From assembly GCA_963920705.1 (NCBI GenBank), contig OY987226.1:8806501-8870500 (forward strand): a stretch of DNA of 64,000 nt, read 5' to 3'. The translations under genes were made by a program, and so were the position numbers. Of the stretch, positions 13,246 to 23,988 are shown one piece after another (position 1 is the stretch's first letter; each line of letters opens with the position of its first letter). Origin of the DNA: Odiellus spinosus. Taxonomy: Eukaryota; Arthropoda; Arachnida; Opiliones; Phalangiidae. The notes under the pieces were generated by a model that was not told the origin of the DNA, searched no databases, and worked only from the letters and a program-made list of their open reading frames with translations.

Positions 13246-13535
13246 CAAGAAGGATCAGATAAGGAGAGGAAAAGTGGGAACGGCGCGGCTCCTACTGCGT
13301 CGGCCTAAACTCCCACTCTGGGAGAACGGGGGACAGACGGGGGTAGAGATGCTTCGTGGTAAATTGTTGTCACGTGGGTAAAACGAATCCTTTATGAGAC
13401 GCGCTAGCTAGCGACCACGTGACAAGTTTACCTCGAGAATTTCCTATCCCCCCTTTCCACCCGAGTGGGAGGTTGACTCTTCTCTCTCTAACTCAACGCA
13501 GCCCCACTTTTCCTCTCCTTATCTGATCCTTCTTG
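13246..13535 (-). mobile_element. MITE family P1, copy B (7-bp duplication)
   Basis: 290-bp element in reverse orientation to the copy at 10785, with the same CAAGAAGGATCAGATAAGGA ends. It is flanked by the perfect 7-bp repeat CCCTGAC (13239-13245, 13536-13542). Two CACGTG palindromes are conserved in the interior. Confidence 0.92.
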
Positions 13536-13542
13536 CCCTGAC

Positions 13543-14709
13543 CAAATTCCTATCTCTCTTTCAACCATGACATCACCTGACTTTTATTTACAGGTTTTTT
13601 GGTTCCATGCCCTGTGGAAAATCTAGACACAAATAAAAACTCAACGTTCATGTACATGTTTGGAGTTAATATATTTCCGCAATCATCAAAATAAACAATT
13701 TAATTTTTAAACTATGGTTAACCTAAATTTCTTTAAATAATTACAGAAATTAAATTTATTTTATGTATATGTATATTTTAATAGTCGCAAAAAAAATAAT
13801 TATTCTAATTAAACGGGCCCAAATTAACTTAATTCAAATTAATTATGATAAAATCCGACCAATTCCTAAAAATGTTGAGAGTCAATTCAATGCAAAAGCT
13901 AAAACAACAAAAGAAAATACAATTTTGAATTTATTATTCATTTTTTGGTTTCTTTATCCGAAAATGAGTACAGTAAGCTAACAATACGTGGAAGATTCTG
14001 CATGGTTCTACTTATTCGATTCAATGAATAAATATTGAAAGAATGAGAATATGTCAATATGTTAAGCAAACCTGGTCCCATCAAACTTCAAACGAACTCC
14101 TTGAAAAACATGAAAAAAATCCCAATTAATTTGCGATTCCATCTAGGTATAAAAAGCTTGAGAATTTCTTCGCTATACATTTGTCTAGTTTCTTAGAGAA
14201 AAAATGGAACTTATTAGGTTCCCACGTACTGAAAACTCAATCACTCCGACGTTAGCGCATCCCTTTTCCTTCTAGGGCTTCCTTTTTAAGATTTGATCGA
14301 CTGGGAAAATTTTGGGAAACCAACTCTCGGAATAAAAACGTAATTGGAAAAGGAAATTGACAACAATTTTCAAAACGCGCGCGTCCCCACTTCCCCCCCC
14401 CCCCCAACTTTAACCCTAACAACCAACTCGTGCCCCGAGAGGTTGAAAACTTTTTCCCGCGTTTTTGATTTGGTACGCGCCGGAAATTAACTATCGGAAC
14501 ACATTTCCGGTTTCGATTATCGAGAATGCTAACCCCCCAACCACTAGTAGAGGTCCGCTTTTGCCGCCCGAGCAAATACTTCTACCAAAGTAGGCGTATT
14601 TATAAGTCTTTTTCTTTTTCGTTTAGAGATCGTAAAATTTATAACTGGATCCCAACCTTCATTGGTTAAACATCGGGCAAAGCTTCGGAAAATCCAAAAT
14701 CAAAAGTTG

Positions 14710-14751
<42 letters not shown>

Positions 14752-14846
14752 AAATTACATGGGAAAGTTTTAGTAATGAAAATTTGTCTCAAAAACTCAT
14801 TGTCTATAAGAAGAAAATTCGATTTATGGAAAACAAATTGTTCATT
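13543..14846. other. Unannotated stretch
   Basis: Includes a C-rich run near 14393-14405 and a poly(A) run of about 40 near 14709-14749. No supported gene. Confidence 0.5.
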
Positions 14847-14850
14847 TTAA

Positions 14851-15589
14851 AGGAATACTGAAATTATTGAAATTTATATGCATATACTAATTTTAAATTT
14901 TAAAGGAAGATTATTAGGTGAAAATTTCGTACCCATTTTAATTTTTTATCTGATTCCTTGCAATTAAATATATCCTGCTGAATTTTTTCACATTTTTTAA
15001 AAAATTATTTCGATGAGAATTAATTATTTAAAACTTAATTAGGCTTAGCTATGTGTTTGAATTTTTCACTGTTGCCAAAGGACCAATCAGAGCTAAGAGC
15101 CAATGACAGGAGACTCTATCGAAGTTAGATCGTAGAACTCCTAGCGACATCTAGGTGATAATATAAAGATCTTGGTTTTAATTGAAGATTTGAAATAGAA
15201 TAGTTTACTAATTTTCTCCAAAAGAAGCAGCAGCAACTTTTTAAAAACTATAAGCTTTGCTAGTAACGAGCTTTGGATGATAATGATGCCTACAATCTTT
15301 TATAAACCTAATTTTCATAAAAATCAAATCCAAAATTTAAACTACGTTATCATCTAGATGTCGCTAGGGTTTCTACTTTTTATCTTAGTAAGTCGGGGGA
15401 TGAGTCCTTGGTTCTGATTGGCTTCTTGGCAATAGTAGAAAAATTCAAATGCATGTTTAGGATATAAAACTTTAAAAAATATTTTCTAATAGTATTTGTA
15501 CTTCAAAAATTATGAAAAAATTCAGGGGAGCATATTTTTACATAAGGAATCAGAAAAAAAAATACTTAATTTCAGCTAATAGTATCCCT
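14851..15589. mobile_element. TTAA-flanked long inverted-repeat element
   Basis: 739-bp foldback element between TTAA 14847-14850 and TTAA 15590-15593. The ends are AGGAATACT on the left and AGGGATACT on the right in reverse complement. The inner arms match closely, for example TTTGAATTTTTC, CCAATCAGA and CCTAGCGACATCTAG. Arms are roughly 330 bp. No coding capacity. Confidence 0.8.
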
Positions 15590-15593
15590 TTAA

Positions 15594-17940
15594 ATTTTAA
15601 ATAAAATGATGTAGACCTAATAAGCCAGGGGGTTTGACACCTGCAAACTTTTGACTTAGAAATTTTGTCATATTAGGCATAGAAATTTCGAGGGTTTCAT
15701 ATGCTCTTGCTATAAATAAAATCATTGAATTCTCGTTATTAGAAATAAAAACAAAATTTCGTTTCACGGCTCCTTTAAAAAGAAACTGTGGAAAATGGAA
15801 TATGCAAATTATAGTCTCAAGAAGAAAAAATACAAATATAAGAGAAGTTGAGAAATTGTAAACTTAATTTGATATGAAGAAAAATAAAATTTTCACCCTC
15901 TAGGCTTTTATATGTCACTATACATGTATAAGAAATTAAATGTTTTAGCAGAATTTTACCCTTAAATTCTGAGAGTTATAGAGAAAAGGTGGCGTTCCAA
16001 TGTCATTTATACGCAAACTAAATCTAAGATCCGGAAATTTGCTATTTTTTTTAACGAAAATAAAAATAAAAAATAAAATAAAAATGGGATTAAAAAAGTC
16101 CGGAAAAAAGATTGGAAAGATAAATAGGAATTTATAGTCTTAAGATTAGAGAAAGAAAAATTTATTCGCGCCATTAACTATCGATTTCCATTTACCAAGT
16201 TTCGCGTCACCCTCAGTTTGCTCCATAACTCGCATCTACACTAATGTCTCTTTAAAGGGATAATGAAATGAGAAAAGATTTTATTTTAATTACAATTAAA
16301 AGGTCACTGAGATTAGTTTCGAAGTAATTCCGAGGTTACAATATTAACTCTACGTAGAGATGAAAATGAAAATTTGCGGTTTCAAATCAAGATATTCAAT
16401 TATATATCTGTGTCTGTCAGTCGGGAACGTTAAAAATTTACACGCGATGTTCGCAAAATGAGAGAAATCGTATCAAATTGATACACAATGTTAAACTTCA
16501 CAGCAACTCCCCTTGAAATCAAGATTTTGCTTGATCGCTTTTCCAAGAGAAGCTTATATCTAATTTATTTAGATACTAGCTTTTCTGTCACTTGAAATCT
16601 GATAACGTGGGTTAAACGAAAAGCTTGCTTTAAGCTTTAACTTTGATTTGACACAAAAGCTAACATCTTGATTTTAGGGACATAGTTAAGATTGGTAATA
16701 ATTAGTCTCAATCATATTTCTAACTAGCTTATTGAACGTAATGGTATGGCTTTGAGGATTGTGAAATCATGCAAAGTCATTGGTTGATAAATATAGAATT
16801 ACTAAAAATTGTTTTTGATGACGTCTTTGTTTGAAGATGTTTAAGACGTCCCGTACATACTTTGGTTTTTTAATTTTTACGAGTGACTAATCTCTATATA
16901 ATTAAACTTTTCTTTGATCAGGAATGACGTCGAAGCGGTTTTCGTTTGAAATTCCCTCAGGAAATCAGCGGGCGACATTTAACATGAAATTAAATACAAA
17001 TTTTAAATATACCGAAAGTTACTATTTCCTTGATTAGTTTTTACATGTTTTTTAAGCTCAGAATATGAAATATTTGGAATCAATTGTCTGAAACAAAAAC
17101 GTCGAGAAAGTAATTAGTCATTAGGAGGAAAATTCATTCAATGAAATATTCCGGAACAAACGGTTTATGATAACGAAATAATATCTCGTTTATTGACTTC
17201 ATTACCCCTTTTAATCTTCATAAAACGCGTTAGGAGAGCTTTGATAGCTGTTCAAACTACGAATGGTAGAAATAAATAGCGACGGAAAAGGAGTGTCGCT
17301 TTTTTCCCTTCGAGTTTTGTCCTTTTCTTTGAGAGAAAAAGGGCAAAATTAAAAGACAACTTTACTTGACAGTAATGACGAAACTAGGGGTTAATATTAA
17401 AATATATCGGTAGTCGTGGTCACGTTAGACGGTGCAAAAATCAACCCGAAACCTTGGGTTTATGGTAAGAAGAACGAATCAGTTATTCAGTTTATCGAAT
17501 TTTTGGGCGCAAAAATCTAAAAAAGAGGGGAATCAAGAAACAAAAGGAATTAATTTGATTTTTGAGAAAAATGAGACAATTTTTCTGTTTGTTCTGGTGC
17601 TAGGGAAAAAGTAATTTGACGTAATTGATTGTCAATGTATATTTTAACGCGAGTATATGGATTGATATAGAGTGAGAGGAAAGTACATTTGGGGCAGTTT
17701 CATCATTAAATATATAAATTTGCATAGGAGTTCAATAAATTATTTTGTAGTATATAACCCAACTCTTTCTTAATCTTATAGAAAGTTTACCGAACTTATT
17801 TTTGCAATCAAACTCTCTAAACCTCCTCTAGTTTGCGCAACTTATTTTGCAAACCAAATCCGTAAACTTAACCAATTTTCCTGCATGAACTCCAACCAAT
17901 ACGCGAAAACTTAGACAAGACCCATTTACGATGATACTGA
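15594..17940. other. Unannotated stretch
   Basis: AT-rich, no supported gene. It contains one partial copy of the dispersed GATTGATACA motif (16439-16515) and the 3' flank of ankyrin gene 1. Confidence 0.5.
16439..16515 (+). repeat. Dispersed GATTGATACA-type repeat, partial
   Basis: AAATTGATACACAATGTTAA plus ACTTC matches the copy at 13000 very closely, but the GTAGTCATG end is missing. Confidence 0.5.
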
Positions 17941-17946
17941 TAATAT

Positions 17947-17959
17947 TTTATTGTTTATT
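17947..17959 (-). terminator. Poly(A) signals of ankyrin gene 1
   Basis: Two AATAAA hexamers on the minus strand (17952-17947 and 17959-17954) lie 50-65 bases beyond the TGA stop, a normal distance for a short 3' UTR. Confidence 0.6.
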
Positions 17960-18009
17960 TTAGTTAAAGTATTCGAAGATGCACAAATAAGTGTATTTGT
18001 GCTTCTAAT

Positions 18010-19457
18010 TCAAACCTTTTTGTCAGCTACAGCTTTATTCACAAGACTGATAAGACTAGCGTCACCAGCAAGATCCACACGCGTCAAAAAGGTTTCGAGG
18101 TTTTCCTGGTCTACCTCGGCTCCATTTGCCACCAATAGCTTCACCATCTTCGCGAAACTACCTTGCATGGCGTTAATTAACGACGGGACTCCATCCCAAT
18201 CATCCTTGCTGACCTTAGATCCGCTTTTAATTAATCTTTCCCCCATTTCGTAATTCCTAGAAACGTAGAACAACGCGGTCCTGCGTTCCGCGTCTTTGGC
18301 ATTGACGTCGACTTTCTTCTCGATCAATTTTTCCACAAAATAATCGTAACCATTTATGGCGGACCAAATTAAAGGGGTTTTTCCATATTTATCCGCAAAA
18401 TTGACATCGTCTCCTTTCTCGATTAATAATTCGAACAACTCCACTTTATCAGTAAAGTTTGAAGTAGTTAACTTCGTCTTACAAACTTGAATTAAGGGTG
18501 AGAATCCATGGTCGTCTTTCGCGTTAATATCGGCGCCTTTTTCGATTAGAATTTTAGCCTCGCGCAGAAAGCCGCTAGCGATGGCGAAAAATATAGGATG
18601 CAACCCACCATCGGAAGCTATATTGAGATTGGCTCCTTTTTTAATCAGAGCTTCAAATACGACGGGCATCTTTAAATACATAGAGAAAAGCAACGGAGTA
18701 GAGCCAAACTCGTTAGGTGTTTCCATATCAGCTCCTTTTTCTATCAACAGTAGAGCCGCGTCTTGTCTTCTTTCGTTTATAGCCAAAATCAACGGAGTGG
18801 TTCCGTACTGATCGGAAGTTTTGACATCGGCCCCTTTCTCTATCAAAATCTTTAGCGTGTCGAAGTGACCCCGGTCAATCGCTATCATTAAAGGGCTGTA
18901 AATATTGCCACTCATGTCACACGTCGCGCTGATATTAGCTCCCTTATCAATCAGAGTGGTAACGACCGAATTCATGCCAAACTTAGTCGCTTGTATCAAC
19001 GGCGGTGTCGCTTTCATTCCAGCTAGGTTAACGTCGGCTCCTTTTTCAATCAGTAGCAACGCCATCTCCGAATCGTTTCGAACGCAAGCCACTGTTAAAG
19101 CCGTTTCACCTACATCACTCAAAGCGTTGATGTCAGCGCCTTTGGACAACAATTGCGAGACCAGTTCTTTGTCGCCCGAATTCAAGGCATCGAATAAGTT
19201 TTTTTCGACAACGACTTCAACTACGAACGTTGTCTATGAAAATAAGAATGTGTAAACTATATACACACAAATTTGAAAATAGGTTTTCAACCCAAGAGTG
19301 AAATACTCGTCCAAATCATTCGTTATTATTAAAACAAAACAGAAATAAATCTAATGCAAGTGCAGTCCACTCTCGCGTTCAAAATTTAACCATAAAATGA
19401 ACGTGATACGCTATTTACCGATAGTATAATCAGTACGAACGTTGGTGATATCCCCAT
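18010..19457 (-). CDS. Signal-sequence ankyrin-repeat protein 1, two exons
   Basis: Spliced gene read on the minus strand. Exon 1 is 19457-19419 (13 codons, MGISPTFVLIILS). The 185-bp intron 19418-19234 has a GTAAAT donor and a TTTTCATAG acceptor. Exon 2 is 19233-18010, ending in TGA, and gives 420 residues. The start is the first ATG after an in-frame upstream TAA, and the same layout recurs in the neighbouring paralogue. Residues 1-22 are hydrophobic and read as a signal sequence, although no strong AXA cleavage site is visible and a retained anchor is possible. From about residue 30 to 400 there are some 11 ankyrin repeats with the TPL and LLIEKGADVN helices and turns. Later repeats are less regular and the last is truncated. 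Sequons such as NIS and NFT fit passage through the ER. Ankyrin stacks bind protein partners; the partner here is unknown. GC content is clearly above that of the flanks. Exon 2 is certain; exon 1 is inferred. Confidence 0.88.
19419..19457 (-). other. Exon 1 of ankyrin gene 1 (signal sequence)
   Basis: This 39-base exon encodes MGISPTFVLIILS and ends in phase 0 at a GTAAAT donor. Joined to exon 2 it reads on as TTFVVEVVVEKN, completing a hydrophobic N-terminus. The paralogue's first exon (MKLMSPIAVLIT) shares the SP..VLI core and the same intron phase, which is the main support for this exon. Confidence 0.75.
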
Positions 19458-19897
19458 TGGATTAAACAGTACAAAAACCAAAACGACAACGCCAAAAATT
19501 CTACTAATTTCTTCGGGACAAATTTAAAGGTTCGAGTCTTCTTTGAAGAGCCAAGGATGAGTAAAAATATTTAGTAACCAAGTTTAAATTTAATACGTTG
19601 TCCTTCGTGACACTGCTGTTTCAATAAAACATTATTTGCATCGGAGAGAGTAATGCAAACTAAGGAATCTAATTTAATTTAATGATCTTAGTATACGTGA
19701 TTAACCACAATTCCCTATACCTCGACAATTATCCACATTTAATTATGCAAAATTGCTATAATCCTGAATATATTTCTGTAAATGTTTCTGCAATTATACC
19801 CTGTATAAACTTTAAATTTTATAGAGGAAAAAAACTACTAAAAAGGGAGCATGAAGTAATGAAACAAGTACTCTTACTGGTAGCATTTAAGTAATAA

Positions 19898-20504
19898 CAA
19901 GAATCCATTCAGGTTCCATAAGAATATGGGAGCGTAGGTTTAGCCTCTGGTACCATCCTCCCAAACTTTGTAACAAAAGTTCGTCCGCAATTTTCGCAAC
20001 ATTTGTACGCTTAGATCTTTTTTCGGTCGGCTCCATTTTTATTACCCAAAATATTATGTCAAGGTCGTTAGTGGCGCGGGTTAATAATATAATGTCAGGA
20101 GCAGGCTGGGAAATAAGGCGGTTTTACTGGACAAAAGTCCAGTTTAAAAATTAGCTGGGCCAGTTTAAAAATTAAATGCTTGGGGGTCTACTGGCCACAT
20201 GGCCAGTTAATTAATTCCAAAATTTAGTTCTGTTTCTTAGCCTACTTCATAGTCCTACGTCATAATTTCAGATTGTCAAGCTCGTGAAAATTGTAACTGG
20301 CCAATGTCCAGTTTTTTAATTAAACCGCTTGGGCTCTACTGGCCACAAGTCCAGTTTAAAAATTATCCTTATTTCCCAGCCTGGTCAGGAGCGATTTACT
20401 TGAAAAATCGATTCGAAGCGGACGAACTTTTGCTACAAAGTTTGGGAGGATGGTTATTGAATCGCGGCCCTCCCATATTCTTATGGAACCTGAATGGATT
20501 CTTG
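19898..20504 (+). mobile_element. MITE family P2, copy 1, interrupted by hAT-like MITE
   Basis: Ends are CAAGAATCCATTCAGGTTCC and its reverse complement, flanked by the perfect 7-bp repeat GTAATAA (19891-19897, 20505-20511). It is 607 bp because a 282-bp element plus its 8-bp duplication sits inside; without these it is 317 bp, the size of the copy at 46464. It lies between the two ankyrin genes. Confidence 0.93.
20102..20383. mobile_element. hAT-like MITE nested in P2 copy 1
   Basis: 282-bp element with perfect 17-bp inverted ends CAGGCTGGGAAATAAGG and a perfect 8-bp duplication GTCAGGAG (20094-20101, 20384-20391). The uninterrupted site is preserved in the copy at 46464. The CAGG start and 8-bp duplication fit the hAT superfamily. 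Subterminal ACTGGACAAAAGTCCAG palindromes repeat inside. Confidence 0.93.
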
Positions 20505-20533
20505 GTAATAAGATACAAGAGTAATATCAGGTG

Positions 20534-20701
20534 TCGCGTTCAAACTACAGACTTTGAAGCCGTTTTTAACCGTTATGGAAAGGTCAAACTGTAAAGTATT
20601 AAGGTCAATTGCGGAGATCCTTCGGTAAAAAAGGAAAATAGTAACTAAATAGTTGAACATTTGAAACGGTTTGAAATCGGTTTCAAAGTTTCTAGTATCG
20701 T
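20534..20701. repeat. Dispersed GTTCACAC-type inverted-repeat element
   Basis: The left end CGTTCAAACTACAGACTTTG and the right end, in reverse complement ATACTAGAAACTTTGAAACC, resemble each other and the copies at 46166, 63046 and 30145. The interior CGTTTTTAACCGTTATGGAA matches 46265-46295 in reverse. No duplication resolved. Confidence 0.5.
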
Positions 20702-20867
20702 GATTATTATCTGCATGGATTGCGGAGTGATATCAGTATCTCATTAATACATTAAAATTACCCAAAATAGCGCTTCTTGTCGCGAATAAGAACTAATAGT
20801 ATTTTTGAAATAATACGTTATTGATTCAGCTTTTCACGCAATGTCGTATATATTAATTTAAAACAGA

Positions 20868-20935
20868 CTTATGATATTTCCCCCAGAAGGCAGAATGCAA
20901 ACAGAAAATTTGCATTAGTTTAATCTCGTCTGATT
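20868..20935 (+). repeat. Segment shared with 27018-27080
   Basis: GATATTTCCCCCAGAAGGCA plus GAATGCAAA resembles GATATTTCCTCCAGAAGGTA plus TAATACAAA at about 27033. It lies in the 3' flank of ankyrin gene 2. Confidence 0.35.
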
Positions 20936-21191
20936 ATTAAAAATATATATATACGTTTCAATACTGCCTTAATAGAGCGCAACGAAAGCTTCGAATTAAA
21001 AAAGAACTGCACCAAAATCAACCTACAAATTATACAGTTATTTGATTTAAACTTTAAAAGTAACGGAACAATACAGCTTATCGTTCTGAGAGTAATATAA
21101 ATTATAGTACATTATTATGCCACATAGACTAATTAATATAAAATCATGTTATCATTTTTTAAAACCCGTTATTTTTGACGGGTAATAGCTA

Positions 21192-21201
21192 TTTATTTAT
21201 T
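21192..21201 (-). terminator. Poly(A) signals of ankyrin gene 2
   Basis: Two overlapping AATAAA hexamers on the minus strand lie about 60 bases beyond the TAG stop. Confidence 0.55.
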
Positions 21202-21258
21202 AATTCCGTTACAAAAATTAACTGGACTATCCAATAAAAATTGTAGTTAATTTCCAGC

Positions 21259-22737
21259 CTAATCCTTTCCTTTTCCAGCTCGCTGCAACATGCCAATTAT
21301 CTCCTCGTTACCGTTACGATTAGCCATATCTAGAGCAGTTTCTCCAGCAAGGCTCTTTAGTTTAATATCAGCACCCTTTTCTAGCAAAAGCTTTACACAT
21401 TTTTCGTTGTTTTCTCGAATGGCAAACATTAGGGGCGTTACACCCTCAACATCGGCCAGGTTTATGTTGGCCCCCTTTTCGATTAGTAGTTCCAGTAGAT
21501 CAACGGGCAGCTTCGGGGCTTTGCAAACTAGAATCAAGGCGGTAGAGCCGTTGTTGTCTTTGGCGTCAATATCAGCGCCGTGTTCGATCAGAATCTTCAT
21601 TACGTCCTTACTCGAGTTTGAAGTCGCTGCCTGGAGAGGCGACTCGCCAAACTTATTACGGGCATTAACGACTACGCCATTTTCGACTAAAATTTTAACG
21701 ATGTCCGTGTGACCGTGTTCCGCAGCGTAAAATAAAACGTTCTTGAAATTCTCGTTAGTAACGTTGAAAGTGGCACCACGATCAATCAGAGTCTTAACGA
21801 GCGAAATTGAGTTGCTTTTAAGCGCATTGAGTAAGGGTGTATAATCATCGTTGTCAGCTTTATGAATATCGGCTCCCTTTTCGATCAGAAGTTGAGCTAC
21901 AGCTTTTAAAAATGCCACACCTGCTCCACTTGTTAAACGTTCTCCACCTTCGTGCATAGCAAGGCAGGCTGCATTTAAGGGTGTTAAACCATAACTGTCA
22001 GCCTTATCGAGATCAGCTCCCTTTTCGATCATAGCTTTAACGACGAACTTCAGACCACCGTAGGCTGCTATTATCATTGGAGTGACGTTATATCTAACAT
22101 TAACTTCATTGACATCAGCTCCTTTGTCGATTAGAAGTAGGGCTATCTTCGAGTAACCGAAATAACAAGCCATCGTTAAGAGATTGAATCCAATTAATGG
22201 ATCGAAAGACTTGATGTCGGCGCCCTTTTCAATTAACAATTTCACTATATCTATCTCGTTATGTTCAATAGCGCACAGAAGAGCGTTATAGCCTGTGGCA
22301 TTAGCATTCACGTCAGCTCCTTTCTCAATCAGCACTTTAACAACAGAGCTCAAGTCATGTCTGCAAGCTGTCAGTAAGGGCGTCTCTCCCTCATCGTTCA
22401 CGGTCTCTAAATTGGCACCCTTTTCGATCAGTAGCATGGCAATCTCAGGATTTTCAAGAGAACAAGCGAGATCCAGAGCGGTGTTACCCATCGAATCCTT
22501 AGCGTTGATGTCGGCGCCATTAGACAACATACTCAAGAGTTGTTCTTTATCTCCGGACTTCACCACCTCGAATATTGTTGTAGCAAGTACTACGGGGGCT
22601 ACGAGTATTGCCTACAAAATGAAGACAGCAATTCAACCGTCGGAATGCTAAGTAATATTTTTAGGGCAAATGAAAGTAAATATTTGAAAATTCAAAGTTA
22701 CCGTGATAAGAACAGCGATGGGTGACATCAGTTTCAT
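21259..22737 (-). CDS. Signal-sequence ankyrin-repeat protein 2, two exons
   Basis: Spliced gene read on the minus strand. Exon 1 is 22737-22702 (12 codons, MKLMSPIAVLIT). The 90-bp intron 22701-22612 has a GTAACT donor and a TTTTGTAG acceptor. Exon 2 is 22611-21259, ending in TAG, and gives 462 residues. The N-terminus has a clear signal peptide: a Lys at position 2, a hydrophobic core, and a VLA motif placing likely cleavage after Ala22. About 12-13 ankyrin repeats follow from residue 28 to nearly the end. One repeat junction carries an insert of about 17 residues with LTSGAG in it. Sequons NAT, NVT, NSS and NGS are present. There is no second domain or membrane segment after the signal. 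The product is probably secreted or lumenal and should act through protein binding. It lies 1.8 kb upstream of ankyrin gene 1 in the same orientation, as expected for a tandem duplication. A second ATG at codon 4 is an alternative start. Confidence 0.9.
22702..22737 (-). other. Exon 1 of ankyrin gene 2 (signal peptide)
   Basis: This 36-base exon encodes MKLMSPIAVLIT, with a phase-0 donor after the twelfth codon. Splicing to the acceptor at 22611 gives a continuous signal peptide running on through AILVAPVVLA. The intron splits the hydrophobic core. Confidence 0.82.
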
Positions 22738-22796
22738 TTTCGTTTCATAAAACTACTCTTCACTTTGTACGATTATCTTACTAAGATCTCGAAGAA

Positions 22797-22803
22797 CTAT
22801 ATA
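22797..22803 (-). promoter_or_regulatory. Possible TATA box of ankyrin gene 2
   Basis: TATATAG on the minus strand sits about 60 bases upstream of the start codon. This would put transcription start near 22770 and give a 5' UTR of about 30 bases. AT-rich surroundings make chance matches easy. Confidence 0.35.
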
Positions 22804-23020
22804 GATAAGTTGGCAATGAATACCGGTCCGATCTAACAACGCGCATTTAAATATGTTTTGCAAATGTACATTACACTGTAAAAAATAAAGGGTCGGATAA
22901 ATACCTTTAAAGGTATTTCTGCTTGCCACCCCAGGCGCACCCTTTTAGGTACTTATTAATACCCTACTTTAGGGGTATTATAAAATACCTTCTATTAAGG
23001 GTATTAATGAATACCTTTGG

Positions 23021-23400
23021 GGTACTATTTAGCACCATATATGGTATTTATTCAGACTTCAAAAAATACTATTGGGGTTCGAAAAAAGACCTTTTGGGTC
23101 ATTAGGGGTACTAATTGGTACCATATATGGTATTTATCCAGACTTCAAAACTTCGCTTTAGGGGTACGAAATAATACCTTTTCGGACATTAGAGGTAATA
23201 ATTGGCACCATATAAGGTATTTATCCAGACTTCAAAACTTCACTTTAGGGGTACGAAATAATACCTTTTCGGCCATTAGAGGTACTAATTGGCACCATAT
23301 AAGGTATTTTTCATACTTCAAAATTTCGCTTTGGGGGTGTGAAGAAATACCTTTTCGGCCATTAGAGGTACTAATTGGCACCATATAAGGTATTTTTCGG
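23021..23400 (+). repeat. 87-bp tandem repeats, about 4.4 copies
   Basis: Units start at 23021, 23107, 23194, 23281 and 23367 with GGTACTAATTGGCACCATAT. The period is 86-87 bases. Because 87 is a multiple of 3, an open frame persists through it, but the peptide is only a by-product. Confidence 0.88.
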
Positions 23401-23529
23401 GAAAATAAAAGATACTTCTTTCATTATTTAAATAGTAGCAAACCTGGAAGATTTATTTGTACAAAATAATGGGTTATCATACATCACAATGATTTAAAAA
23501 TCAAAATAAATCCAGATTTGTATTATGGT

Positions 23530-23870
23530 TTCATGCATTTGAAAAAGAGGTTTTAACACGAGTTGATGCACTTTGAGAAATTGGTTTTTCACGAGGTTAC
23601 AAATTTGTCAACTTTAATTTTAGTACAAAGTTATGGGTTTGAAAAGAGGTTTTTAACAAGTTTATGATTTTGGTTTTTAAAAGAAGTTCATTAATTTGGA
23701 AAAGAAAGCTTTTTATAAGACTTTTATGCATTTTGAGAAAGATGGGTTTTATGGATTTTGAGAAATGGAATTTTATCACAAATATATGAATACGTTAGTT
23801 TTAATCACAAATTTATGGGTTTAGTATTTACCACAAAGATGGGTTTCAAAAAGGCCTTTTACAACAAACT
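23530..23870 (+). repeat. Decayed tandem repeats
   Basis: Loose repetition of TTTTAACACAAGTTTATG, CATTTTGAGAAA and ATGGGTTT blocks at irregular 40-60-bp spacing. Confidence 0.45.
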
Positions 23871-23988
23871 TATTTTTAAATACTAATAATGAGTCATTAA
23901 ATACTAATAATGAGTCTTTAATTACTAATAATAAACCATTAAATACTAATTGTGAATAATGATTTATATAAAATTACTATGAATTATT

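Noticed and set aside
13060-13308. 82-codon frame ending in GNGAAPTASA
   Set aside because: Its C-terminal third is the terminal repeat of MITE P1 copy B. The hydrophobic start is AT-rich and shows no homology I recognise.
18010-19255. Plus-strand frames opposite the ankyrin exons (18010-22651)
   Set aside because: Antisense shadows of the repetitive ankyrin codons. They show no own domain structure.
18010-22737. Latrotoxin-like or bacterial (endosymbiont) origin of the ankyrin genes
   Set aside because: Only generic ankyrin repeats are present, the proteins are far shorter than latrotoxins, and GT-AG introns plus poly(A) signals argue against a bacterial insert.
23017-23388. 123-codon repeated frame
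   Set aside because: Follows from the 87-bp (29-codon) tandem repeat within a mobile element. There is no evidence of selection or of a real start.
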